In this document: positions 49,632-59,868 of the stretch, one piece after another
How the letters are laid out: each line of letters begins with the position of its first letter
Position numbering within the stretch: the stretch's first letter is position 1
Assembly: GCA_023055505.1 (NCBI GenBank)
Contig: JALIRH010000002.1
Span: 38,015,733-38,079,732, forward strand
DNA length: 64,000 nucleotides
Direction of reading: 5' to 3'
Source of the DNA: Callipepla californica brunnescens
Taxonomy: Eukaryota > Chordata > Aves > Galliformes > Odontophoridae
Notes under the pieces: model-generated
What the model was told of the DNA's origin: nothing
The model's database searches: none
What the model saw: only the letters and a program-made list of their open reading frames with translations
Program-made: the position numbers and the translations under genes

Positions 49632-50320
49632 AGAATCATAGAATGGCTTGAGTTTGAAGGGACTTAAAGGATCATCTGGTTCCAACCCTCTGCTGCAGGC
49701 AAAGTTGCTGGTCACTAGATCTGGCTGCCCAGGGTCCTTGAATACCTCCAGGGATGGGGCACCCACAATCTCTCTGAGCAACTTGTTCCAGCACCCTACC
49801 ACTCTCCCTGTGAAAATCTTCCCCTTGATATCTAATCTAAATCTCTCTTCCTTTAGTTTAAAATCATTTCCCCTCTTCTCATCACTATCTACCCATGTAA
49901 AAATCCAATTTCTCTCCTGTTTATCATCTCCCTTTAAATACTGGAAGGAGGTAATGAGTTCTTAGGGAGCCTTCTCTTTTCTAGACATAACAAGCCCAGT
50001 TTCCCAGCTGCAGTCCTCTGATGTCTCTTGTGGCCTTCCTCTGGGGGTCCCAGGCTTGGATGTAATACTCCAGAAGGGGTCTCATGTGGTCAGAGTAGAA
50101 GGGGACAATCCTCTCCCTCACTCTGCTGGACACCCTTGTTCTAATGCAGCTCAGCTGGCCTTCTGGGATGCAAGTGTACACTGCCAGGTCATGTTAAGTT
50201 TTTTTTATCTGCCAGCACCCCTACATCCTTCTCAGCAGGGTTACTCTAAGAGTTCTTCTCCCAGTATGTATACATATCTGGGATTGTCCTGACCCAAGTG
50301 CAACACTTTGCACTTGGAGT
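49632..50320 (-). mobile_element. CR1 fragment, about 690 bp, longest in window
   Basis: It begins with a single octamer complement (AGAATCATAGAATGG) and carries the CR1 order: 'gagtttgaagggacttaaag', 'cctccagggatggggcaccc', 'aaatactggaaggaggtaat', 'ccttcctctgggggtcccag', 'ctggccttctgggatgcaag', 'ccagcacccctacatccttc', and 'gtgcaacactttgcacttgg' at the truncated 5' edge. An ORF2 remnant is readable on the minus strand (separate entry). Confidence 0.96.
49981..50181 (-). pseudogene. CR1 ORF2 C-terminal remnant
   Basis: A 66-codon open stretch inside the CR1 at 49632-50320. Residues about 33-46 read 'RPLLEYYIQAWDPQ', the same region as '[13 protein letters not shown]' in the copy at 23329-23586 and typical of the CR1 ORF2 end. 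The frame breaks soon after: the part that should read as the 'RRATK...RELGLFSL' block is replaced by 'RDIRGLQLGNWACYV', which points to a deletion or frameshift. The catalytic domains are missing. Inactive. Confidence 0.8.
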
Positions 50321-51253
50321 AGTAGGTAAAGAAATGCATACATTATTAAGGTAAAAATCTAGGAGTTTTCTTTCCCACCCAAAGGACACTTTGTTGTATC
50401 TTATTTCTCAGTACAAGTCATACTGCAAAACTGGTTTTTCTTCTACATGAAAAACAGCAGTACTGAAGAAAGGTAGACACTACTGAAGAGAGAGAATCAG
50501 GCACTGGGGATTTGGCAAAATATGATGGCTTCAACAGAACTACTTTCATCTTTTCATGTTTTAGAAGTCTTCAAAGAAGTATAAAGTCTTCACAAATCTC
50601 AGACTTCTGCCTTAAACCATCCTAGAGGTTGTAAAGTTGCAGCTAGATAACAGTAGATGTTATGCTTGTCTCTGGGACTCAAACTCATAGTACTTAGAAG
50701 ACAGACTTATTTGTGTAGATTTATTGGTCATTGCCTCTGACAAAACATAGAGTTATTTCTAAAGGCAGCTGGGGAGCAGCAAGACGACAGGCTCCTTTGA
50801 ACAATGCCTTCATCCCACACAGTCACTGTGATCAATTAGAGTCAGTTTATTTATGAAAGCTGGGGAAAAAGAAGAGGGGGTTGTCCTTGGAGAAAATTTC
50901 TCTTGGAGCTCAAGAGAGCAATAAGAATCACAATTCTCCACTTTCTATTAAACACAAAACTGGCCCTGCAGATAGGGCTTTAAATATCTGTCTTGCCTCA
51001 AATTTTAAAAGCAGAACCCTTCAGATGCAAAAAATGGAAACAAATAGACTGTCATCTTTAGTAAGTACATTTCATATTGCCTTGCTTGTCTCTCATCATG
51101 GTTGTCTGTCAACATGGTTCACAATGTAAAAATGGCTATTATATATTTATAGAAAAACAGTTTCTGTGTAAATAATGTAACATAATATTAATAAGGTAGA
51201 GAATTCTTAGGCTCTTATGGAGACTAGGCAAGACTACTTTATACACAGAATCA
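50321..51253. other. Spacer between CR1 copies, no genes seen
   Basis: AT-rich with no recognised repeat. An 82-codon open stretch (50881-51129) shows no motif. Confidence 0.5.
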
Positions 51254-51320
51254 CCCCTGTTCTGTTGCAGCCCAGAATGCGGTTGGCCTTCTGGGCTGCA
51301 AGTGCACACTGCTGGCTCAT
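51254..51320 (-). mobile_element. CR1 sliver (about 65 bp)
   Basis: 'cagcccagaatgcggttggc' followed by 'cttctgggctgcaagtgcac' and 'actgctggctcat' matches the internal CR1 block also seen at 50151-50196 and 35440-35482. Because it duplicates a block already present in the CR1 at 49632-50320, it is a separate insertion remnant and not a continuation. Confidence 0.85.
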
Positions 51321-52809
51321 TTAAGCATGGGATGTAAGTGGATTAAAAAAGATATGGATCTAGAAAGAGCCAACAGCTGGATAAAAAAAGCATCTTACTC
51401 TATGAAGGGAATCTGTTCTGCCACCTCCAGTCAAGATACATTTGGATGCAAAGCAGTAAGTCAGGTATGACATGTTCAGTGCTGATTTGACACATGAACA
51501 GACTGGGAAAGAATCACAGATTCACCTAAAGGTGAGCAGAATTTTTCTGTATATTTACAGGTCTGTGTTAAAATTGCTGGAAAATTCTGCTTTATTTAGA
51601 AAAGACAGAAACTGCCTTCACTCATGCTCCTTTGGAAGTTTTTCTTCTGGATGTAATTTCTTCTTTCTGAGAAAAGACCTCTTGCATTTTATTTTTGAAC
51701 CATTCAACACTTACTTGTTATTAGGGTCTAACTGAGTCATCTTATCAAGAGAAATTAAGAAATATATATTTTAGTAGAATGTTTATGCAGGTAGCCAACA
51801 GTTGAGATATTTTCTAAACAGAAAATAGAAGGGATCTAATTATTTTATATATTATATTAGGATATCAAGAATTTATTTTACAACAGTCATTAAAAAATAA
51901 TAGCAAAGTCTATTTTTGTAAAAAGTGGAGCAGATTCGAGTTTCCAGTTAGACCAGTAGTAACAGAATTACCAGTCAGAGAGAATTAAAATATTTTGGCA
52001 GCTGGACAAGAATGACATTCATTTTCTAAATTATTAAATGCTTGCTCACGTGTTCATTACTTAAGTTCCAGCGGACCACACAGGAGCAGTCCAGTGTAGG
52101 AGAACAAGTAAACTGAATACACCTGCATGTTGATAACTGATATCTCTGGAGCCTGAAGAGTCACTTTGAAGTCTGACTCAAAGGAGAGCTTGAGAAAACT
52201 ACTATGTTTTCAAATACTGTCTATGGTATCATATCTGAAACACATTTTGGAGGAAACATTTTTCTTTTCCTTTTTCCCCCTTTTTCTTTTAAATAGATTT
52301 TTGGGGTTCGTTTATTTGGTCTATTTTCTTCTGAGAGCAGCCTAAATGAATCCATGCATAGATACATATGACCATGGTCTGCTGCTCTGATTCCTCTCAC
52401 CGTCAGAAAGTACTGGAAATGTTATGAGGATGAGCAACATGATTAAAGCCATGAAGCGCTCCTATTATAGTATCAAGGAAACAAAGTGGAACTTTTCAGC
52501 CTAGAAAAGATAAAGAAGGAGTAAAACCAAAGAGTAAATTTATGTGTCACAGAGAAATTGAAGAAGGAATAGCCTTTTTCTATCTTCAATAATTAAGCTA
52601 CTAAAAACCAAAAATATAAAGTTAAGATGCAGATTCAAAGAAGAGGAAGGCAGTTGTCCTTACTGTTTCCTTCTGTTTAAACTGTACAGTGACTTTTACA
52701 TCGCAAGAACTTGTCCACAAAACAAAAATAGACGCCAGCATGTTCAGTCTTTTTCAGACCTTTTACAATTAAGGTCATATATGATGTGAATGAAGATCAG
52801 ACAGCAGAT
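51321..52809. other. AT-rich sequence, no genes seen
   Basis: No recognised gene or TE. A pyrimidine-rich stretch lies at about 52255-52290. Confidence 0.5.
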
Positions 52810-52926
52810 CAAGGAATATTTGGATGTTGTGTAGAAGTTTAGTGGGAGCTATTGGTAACAGGTGAACGGTTTGACTGGATGATCTTTTAGGTCTTTTCCA
52901 GCCTCGGTGATTCTATGATTCTATGA
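52810..52926 (+). mobile_element. CR1 3'-end fragment with intact octamers
   Basis: 'caaggaatatttggatgttg', 'ggtttgactggatgatcttt', and 'taggtcttttccagcctcgg' are followed by GATTCTATGATTCTATGA at 52909-52926. It is a short plus-strand insertion whose 3' end is intact. Confidence 0.93.
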
Positions 52927-55170
52927 ACATGCATGCTGTTTTATCACCTCAATTTTGATGTAATGCTGTTACCTCTATTAAAAGAAAAGAATTGTTCTAA
53001 AAAAAATTTAATTTCTGGAGATAAGTCAGACAACAGAAATTACCTTATTCAACTACATATTGTTCAACTGCACTTCCTAAAACTATTAACACAAAAACAA
53101 CTTAAAGATTCTTTTTTTTTTTTCAGTACTTTGTTACACTTGCAGAATACTATCTTCTCCTTGGTTAGAGTAATGCATTTTAGTACATTAGCTTTCATTT
53201 GAAATATACTTTAGAAGATGAACTGCTTCCTGCTTAAAAAAAAAAAAAGAGAGAGAGAGAGAGAGAGAAGGAAGGAGAGGGGGAGACCCAAAACTATGAA
53301 TGGTGTTTCTGTTCTGTTTTTAATGTTATTCAGAAGATAAAAGTACATTCTGATAAGCAAGAGCTTCCTGAGTACTTCGCTCTTTCCATCCAACTAAACT
53401 CCAGCAGAAGATAGTCTCCTCTTACATATTCTTTCTCAGGTTAAATTCAGCTCTACAGTCAAGTAAATGTACAATCTATCCTGACATGTTTTTCAGCCTG
53501 ATTAGATGCCATTACCCGAGGAGGACACAGATAATGGTTTTGTTGTCCAATGAACATAGCACAAAGTTCATCAGCAGTGGTAGAACTGCATCACAGCTTC
53601 AGAATTATTATACAGCCTCTAGTACAGACTAAGTCTTGTTTATTGATGTCCACCATTGTGACAGTGAACCAACATGGAAATGCAATACTATCCCTAACGC
53701 TAAATAAACACTGAAACAAATACTCATAAAAAACATCTTTAGCTTGCAGAGCTATTTTTAGGCTGCAGGCTACATGCAGAGTTCAACTTCTGCCTAGTCA
53801 GCAGATATGAAATCAGACACTCTGACCCAGAAACAAAGAAAAAGCAGCTTTTTCACTGGGACTAGAAGTCCAGGAAGTTCACCCTGCCTTAATCAAAATT
53901 ACCTCTTCTCCCAATTATTTTTCGTGATGAACAGGCACAAATGGAACAGATTTATTCTGAAAAAATACCAAGATCTGTTTATCTAATGAAATAACTTGCC
54001 ACTGACTCTTACCGAATTATTCCGTCCTACATAGCATTGCCACGCATGTTTCTGAACTCAATTTTTCAATGTTCAATTGATAAAAAGTGAAAACTGTAAC
54101 CTATCCCTCAGCTCTTGCCCAAAAATTTCTTTTGAGATCCATCATGCCAAAAATGTCCCTATCTCCAGAACCTTAGCCAAATGGTTTCCCAACAAGGATC
54201 TTGTCAGAAGATCTAGAAGATAGCAATATGTTCATACAGAGAGACTGTCAGATAACAGCACAAAATTTAACCATGAAGATATGGCACAGATGCTGTCAGT
54301 GAACATGGTAGTATCTGAACCACTACTGCTGTGTGAAAAGATACATCAATATCACTCATTTGCATTAAAATACAAAATTTGTTTTGTAAATATAAAGAGC
54401 CAGAAGGAATAAACTGATTACATACATCTTATTACAATAGGAATATTCCAGTAAGTGCCCAAAAGCATAAACATGGTACAATTATAATACTGGACAGATA
54501 AAGAAATATAGGCTTTAGATCCTGAATTTATTATGCTTAAATATCCAGTATTTTAAAATACTGAATTTTTTTCTCATGAGGAAAGAAAAAATACTTTGAA
54601 ATTAATACAGATATAAATCATTATTTGAAAAATCCCATAATGATCTGGAGAATACAGTTGAACATGATACATACTTAAGAATTTAGAAAAGTAATAATAA
54701 ATATCATACAAGTTATGTTTAGGCTGTAATTTAGTAAGTAACTTGCTAGATGGAGAATATTCTTTTTCACTTAATTTTTTTCCTTTTTTTTCTTCAGAAG
54801 AAAGTTTGTGTTATACCACTACAGCAAGACTGCTTTTTTTCCATTCAAAATATTTCTCACCTTTTCTTTTAATTCCAGAAGAGAAGCAAAATGCTTTGTA
54901 CAATTGGAAAATGCATATTATTAAACAAAATATTTATTGCAGCATTATGATAAAGCTAACATTTTTTACTGCACTATAATTACATACAGAACAATGAAAT
55001 TGTGTTTTGCTTTATACTGATTTACTCTATCTAAATAGTCCAAAACTTGCAGATGAGCTGAGAGCCTTTTGAATACATTTGCCATTTATTTTGAAAAAGA
55101 GCAAGTAATTAAACCAGAAGAAGGAAGAGACTGAACTGATGTGCAAGGCCTAATCAGATGCCTTCTGAGA
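52927..55170. other. AT-rich sequence, no genes seen
   Basis: No coding signature. It contains an A13-(GA)n compound repeat at 53236-53270. Confidence 0.5.
53236..53270. repeat. A13-(GA)n compound microsatellite
   Basis: Thirteen A are followed by about ten GA units and then GGAAGGAGAGGGGGAG, an all-purine strand of about 50 bases that could form triplex DNA (inference). Confidence 0.92.
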
Positions 55171-55337
55171 GTCACAGAATTACAGAATTGTAGGTGTTGG
55201 AAGGAACCTCTGGGGATCATCAAGTCCAAACCCCTGCTAAAGCAGGTTCACTTAAGTAGGTTGCACTGGAAAGCATCCAGAGTCTTGAATATCTCCAGAG
55301 AAGGAAACTCCACAACCTCTCTGAGCAGCCTTCTCTT
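55171..55337 (-). mobile_element. CR1 3'-end fragment
   Basis: 'gtcacagaattacagaattg' is the octamer end. It continues 'aggtgttggaaggaacctct', 'gggatcatcaagtccaaacc', 'ttgaatatctccagagaagg' and 'actccacaacctctctgagc'. CR1 identity is lost after 'agccttctctt', where an unrelated GC-rich block begins. Confidence 0.93.
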
Positions 55338-55767
55338 AGATTATACTATAACCTGACACCTGTGCCACATTCCCAACAAATCCAGCTGCCCATAGGTATC
55401 TGCCACTCTAGGGCAAGCCTACCTCCCACCTGGGCCTGCCAAGGTGCTCCCTAGCCCACTTCACTGAACTCATGAATCCCATTGCTTCTACGTAAGCCTT
55501 CCCACCGCTGCCCTTGAAGCAGGCATCTGCTGCTTCTGGGATAGAGCTTTCTGCCACAAGGCACCTATGGGAGGCTTTTGGCAGGGGTGGCTGCTGGCCA
55601 TAGGCACACTGGAGAAAAGACGGCAGCATTTCTCCTGATGCCACACACCTCTCCAGCAAATAGGGTGTATCCCACAGCAGGGCAGCCTCAGGGACACCAG
55701 ACTCTGTTGGCAGCATCTCTGTTGGTTGGATTGGCAATGCCCTGGGCTTTCAGTAAATAACACCATC
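55338..55767. other. GC-rich block of unknown origin ending in an AAAT array
   Basis: About 430 bp clearly richer in G and C than the surrounding DNA, lying exactly between a CR1 end and an (AAAT)n array. Two overlapping minus-strand frames (109 and 119 codons) and a shorter plus-strand frame are open. That is common by chance in GC-rich DNA, and no motif is recognised. The AAAT array on the right looks like the tail of a plus-strand retroposed copy, so a processed RNA or an unknown retroelement end is possible. I could not identify a parent. No target-site duplication was confirmed. Confidence 0.4.
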
Positions 55768-55800
55768 AAAAATAAATAAATAAATAAATAAATAAATAAG
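55768..55800. repeat. (AAAT)n array
   Basis: About eight AAAT units in direct contact with the GC-rich block on its left. It may be a simple microsatellite or one grown from an A-rich tail. Confidence 0.92.
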
Positions 55801-57987
55801 TGAATCAGCTTTCTAGCTACAAACTGCTTAATAAAAAACATAGGCAATAAAAGAAGATTTTTTCATAAAGCAGCGTGTCAGTTTGCTGATTGATGGCCTG
55901 TCTGGAGAATGCTCTTTGTAGGGTAGTTTAGAAAAAATATCAGTGCAACTATAAAATTTCACATCAAAGTACTGCAGAAAAATATAACCTATCAATTTAT
56001 TTTTTTTAAATCCTCTTTCATATGAGGCTTTATAGACTTTTTTTCTTCAGATTCTGTTGTATCAGTGTTCAACTACTGTCACCTAAGGAGCCAACCTTCA
56101 TTTTCTAAGTACCTAAGTTATTTTTAGAGATACTTCATACTTTTTTTTCAGACATGACCTAAATAGATCTCCAGGGCCCAAATTCATAACACGAGCAGCT
56201 TTAACAGTCAGCGGCATTATTCCAACCAAGTCTTCTTGTCTGTTTTTTCCTTCTATTTCCGTCTAATGGGAAGCATCTTACATGTCTGGTAGTGACATCT
56301 GCCTCTGGGACTCAATCAGTCTAATTTTTCTAATATCACACTCTTTTATGCAACTATTTGATGTATACGATGGTTCTTTGATCATCTAGATTGTGGCATT
56401 TCCTGTTCAACAGTCTGCTCCATATCACTGCAAATGTTTTATTTACCAAATAAGCTATTTCTCTAAGATTCCTATATCAACATTGTCACCTAGTCTCGCT
56501 TTTTTTTCTTTTCTTCCCTTCATAAGGAGACATTAGAAAATAAATTTAACTTATAGGACTATGTTTTTTTTCTTATTAGACACCAGCCACTTGTAGTTGA
56601 GATAAGAGCTAGTATTTTCCATTTGCACTTTACATCAATTTTGATTAGGAAGTCTTTACGTCTTAAAATATTCGTGAATTCGGTCTTCATAAGACAGAGG
56701 AGTAATCTTTCAGTGACAGACCACAGGTCTTGTATAACTGAAGGCCTAGAAATATTTATGACCAATTTTAAGGAACACAAAACCTATTCTAAGTGATAAA
56801 AGAAAGCAGATTCTTCAAGCACTAAGGAGTTTTTAAAGGAGTCACACTTATATAAAGAAGAGGCAAGGGGAAGCTTCTAGATAATGATCAATTATACTAA
56901 TATTTAACCACAGACATAGGTTAAATATTAAACACAGGTTTATAAAATCACTTAAAAGTAGTAACAATATCCCTCTTGAAAAGATGTTTTTCCACTGCTC
57001 TTTTCCTATTTTCTACAATGCAAAGTATTACAGTCACTGAAAACAACAGATACAAATCAGTAGCTAATTTGCTCTGGAATACTGTACTGTTATGCCAAAG
57101 TTCCCACTGCCAAGCATTATCATCTGAACCTACACGTGGTTTCCTGTACTATTATGTGAAGATGTACATATACATAAGGTATATGTATATAAGGTGAAGG
57201 TAGCATGCCTAATAAACTTTTTCCACTTTTTTATATTTTCCAGTGTACTGTGCCTCTTGTGTGAAATAAGCTTGTAAGTAGGTTTACTTACAGTAGGTGG
57301 TGTTTGAGTGGTCTTTAAATACAATTCAGGAGGTAAATGAAATAAGAAATTGACCAGGTAAGTTAACTAGCCTTTGAATTTCTCTTCTTAGCACCCAATA
57401 TACTAGATTGAGATTAAAATAGCTACTTGCTAAACAGTTTTTTAAAAGTGGAAGATATTAATCTGATCAGATGGTAGTAAATGATAATGTAAAATAAATG
57501 TTTTTGAAGGGGAATCAACAAGGGTCATTTTGCAAAAAGCAAAAGTGTAAAATGATTTTTATAAAAATCATACTTCATTGAAAAATTGCTAATTTATCAA
57601 TTGCACAATTATCACCATACCACTTCTGAGAACTGAAGTAAGGCATTGAAGTGTTTGAAATGCTTTTTCTAGTTCTCTCACTTCTACAATTGCTTCTAGC
57701 AATTTTAACTACTTCCTTGCAACTCTCCTGCATGTACTACTTAAAAAGAAAAGCTAAAAATGTTGCACTGAGGTAATTAAAAGTTCATGAGGCTTGATAC
57801 TTCCCAAACCTTGAACATTTTTAACAATTTCTACTACTTTGATAGTAAAACAGTTCAAAAATTTGTGCTAGTATTCTGTATCAAGGGAGCATTCCAAAGT
57901 ATAAAAACATAATAACTTACTTTTGCAAAGGCAAATGTAGCAATTATGACAATATTCGTAGCTTTTTTTTGTTTTGTTTTGGTTTGG

Positions 57988-58020
<33 letters not shown>

Positions 58021-58727
58021 GCAAATGGGGATGTTTATATTGATGGATATATCAAATTTCCTGTAATAACGAGATATGAACACCCTTGCTTCATAATATA
58101 ATCTCAGTGTTGTTATATACTAGCATTTTCATGGAAAACTACTGTCAAATTACTGTCATAATAGTATTCTGTTATACATACATAGTCATACATAGTCATA
58201 TTGAGAACAAAAATGTGCTACCCACACAAACAGACAATCTTGACAAAGCAAAACTGCCCCCTAGGACAGTCATATCTTGTATTGGCAATCAATACCTTCA
58301 TTTTATATTTTATTAGTTAAATCATTGATATATATGAGAATCAGTACTAGTGTCAGACTGAATTATTTGTTGCTATAGTCTTTTTTCAAAACAAGGCCCA
58401 ATAACTGTTAGTAGTGAAAAATATTTCCTTTAATAGTCAAGTCAATCTACAATGACCATTTAAGCCTGACCCTTAGCCATCTTGGAGGCTCCACTTTTAT
58501 TGACATATTGGAAAATATTTTGTACAGTAAAATCCTTCACTTTATAGTTTATGCCACAGACATAGAAACATTCAGTATGTTAGTTTGGCTGCTAAACTTG
58601 TGGGAATATCTACCTGTGTATCAGTCTGGGATTCTTGGCAGAAGATTTTTATTTCAAAGATGTATATAAATGCCAATAATTTGCCGTATAATGGATTTAC
58701 TGTCATTTTAGGAGATTAATTACACAT
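55801..58727. other. AT-rich sequence, no genes seen
   Basis: Only short motif-free open frames. It holds a 9-bp-arm hairpin (TACATATAC / GTATATGTA, 57165-57187) and a long T-rich tract (57962-58019). Confidence 0.5.
57962..58019. repeat. T-rich tract with T31 homopolymer
   Basis: T8-G-T4-G-T4-GG-T3-GGC is followed by 31 uninterrupted T (57989-58019). It is the longest homopolymer in the window. No retroposed body is recognised on either side. Confidence 0.93.
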
Positions 58728-59868
58728 GGGTTGCACCAAAATTAATGGTCGCGATTTATTTCCATGGAAACTAACAGCAGATACAACTATTTGGTAGAGC
58801 AAATTCTTTGCTACAAAACCGGTAACATTTCTCAACAGTCACCACCATTAGCTTTTCATTTTTGCCAGCAGTAACAAGAGCCTGCGAACCTACTTGTTAA
58901 TATCTGCACCAGCAGAGGTGACCCACCCTTTCACAGCTGTTTGGACAGGATTGTTGCAACTAAATGTTGCAAAAGAAAGATTGTCTTATTCTCTGGCATG
59001 ACTCTGGACACTCCAACATTACAATATAGCAGACAGAGCTGTTGGTTTGTCTGGGTTCTAGGAAATCCAGAAGGATAACCTCTTCCCTATCCCAAAAGAC
59101 AGTGTATAACATTTTTCCCCCTAAGGTCTGTGTTTTGTTTTTTTTTTGCTTGTTGGGGAATGCACATATCACCACTCCACAAATGCCATGAACTGCAGTT
59201 CTGATTCTGGCTCACAGTGGTGACTTAGGTCTCGTCATCAGTAAAGATACATTCCAAGAAACTGTCACTCACCTTCAGCCCCATAACTGTTTGACAGGTC
59301 CTGACAAACTTGCATACAGTGTTCCTTCTGTTCCTGTAGGAGGATTCATGGCACCCAGCTGATACAAACTACAATATTCCAACATTGCCACCATCATTTC
59401 CAACACAGTCAAGCTGATATTCAGCTCCTTACAAAGTTCTCTGGTCATAACCTGCCAATTTGTGCAGATGAGCTCTTTATTTTGTAGTGATACAGCTGTG
59501 CATGGCCGTCCAGAACATGACTTGTCTTTCATGTCACTGTCGCCACTGTTGAAACACACCACACACCACCTTGCTGCGCTGACACCTATTGTTTTGTCTC
59601 CATAAATGTTCAGCAAGCATCAGTGAATTTCAATGAATGTAATTTCTGCTACATGGAAGAGCTCAATGAAACATTTCAGCTTTATACACACTTTCATGAC
59701 TGATTCTATTTTGTCAGACTGTCCCTCTGCTGCCATCTATCGCAGAGCAATAAAATGTAATGAAACATTGGTGGGAAGGTTCAGCCTCTACTGTCATACC
59801 CCCAGTATCCACCTCTGATGTCAAGGACCAACATAATAAAATAAGCAGCATTACTTTCAGAGTTGTCC
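58728..59868 (-). mobile_element. Mariner DNA transposon relic (Galluhop/Mariner1_GG-like), nearly full length
   Basis: Imperfect inverted termini: GGGTTGCACCAAAATTAATG at the left, and the complement of GGACAACTCTGAAAGTAATG at the right (about 12 of 20 bases matching). The right 400 bp and left 250 bp align in order with the shorter copy at 30413-30950. The roughly 1.14-kb length is near that of an autonomous mariner of about 1.3 kb (family knowledge). The minus strand carries a decayed transposase, whose N-terminal DNA-binding part is still open (59275-59616). A T-rich stretch at 59132-59148 interrupts the coding region. A flanking TA is not evident at either end, so the termini may have eroded. 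Confidence 0.88.
59275..59616 (-). pseudogene. Mariner transposase, N-terminal DNA-binding remnant
   Basis: A 113-codon open stretch on the minus strand. Around residues 16-38 it reads 'RWCVVCFNSGDSDMKDKSC' and then 'SGRP', the mariner linker consensus in which a run of acidic and basic residues precedes (R)SGRP. Residues about 46-90 look like the second helix-turn-helix (NKELICTNWQVMTRELCKEL, then NISLTVLEMMVAMLEYC). The start of the first helix-turn-helix and the whole catalytic D,D34D domain are outside the frame. The catalytic region is broken by stops and indels down to about 58800. The family assignment comes from these motifs plus the flanking inverted repeats. Inactive. Confidence 0.82.

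Noticed and set aside
55408..55847. Two overlapping minus-strand frames of 109 and 119 codons as a possible small gene
   Set aside because: Both run through the GC-rich block, where stops are rare by chance. The 119-codon frame also reads through the AAAT array, giving a low-complexity IYLF repeat. No motif is recognised.
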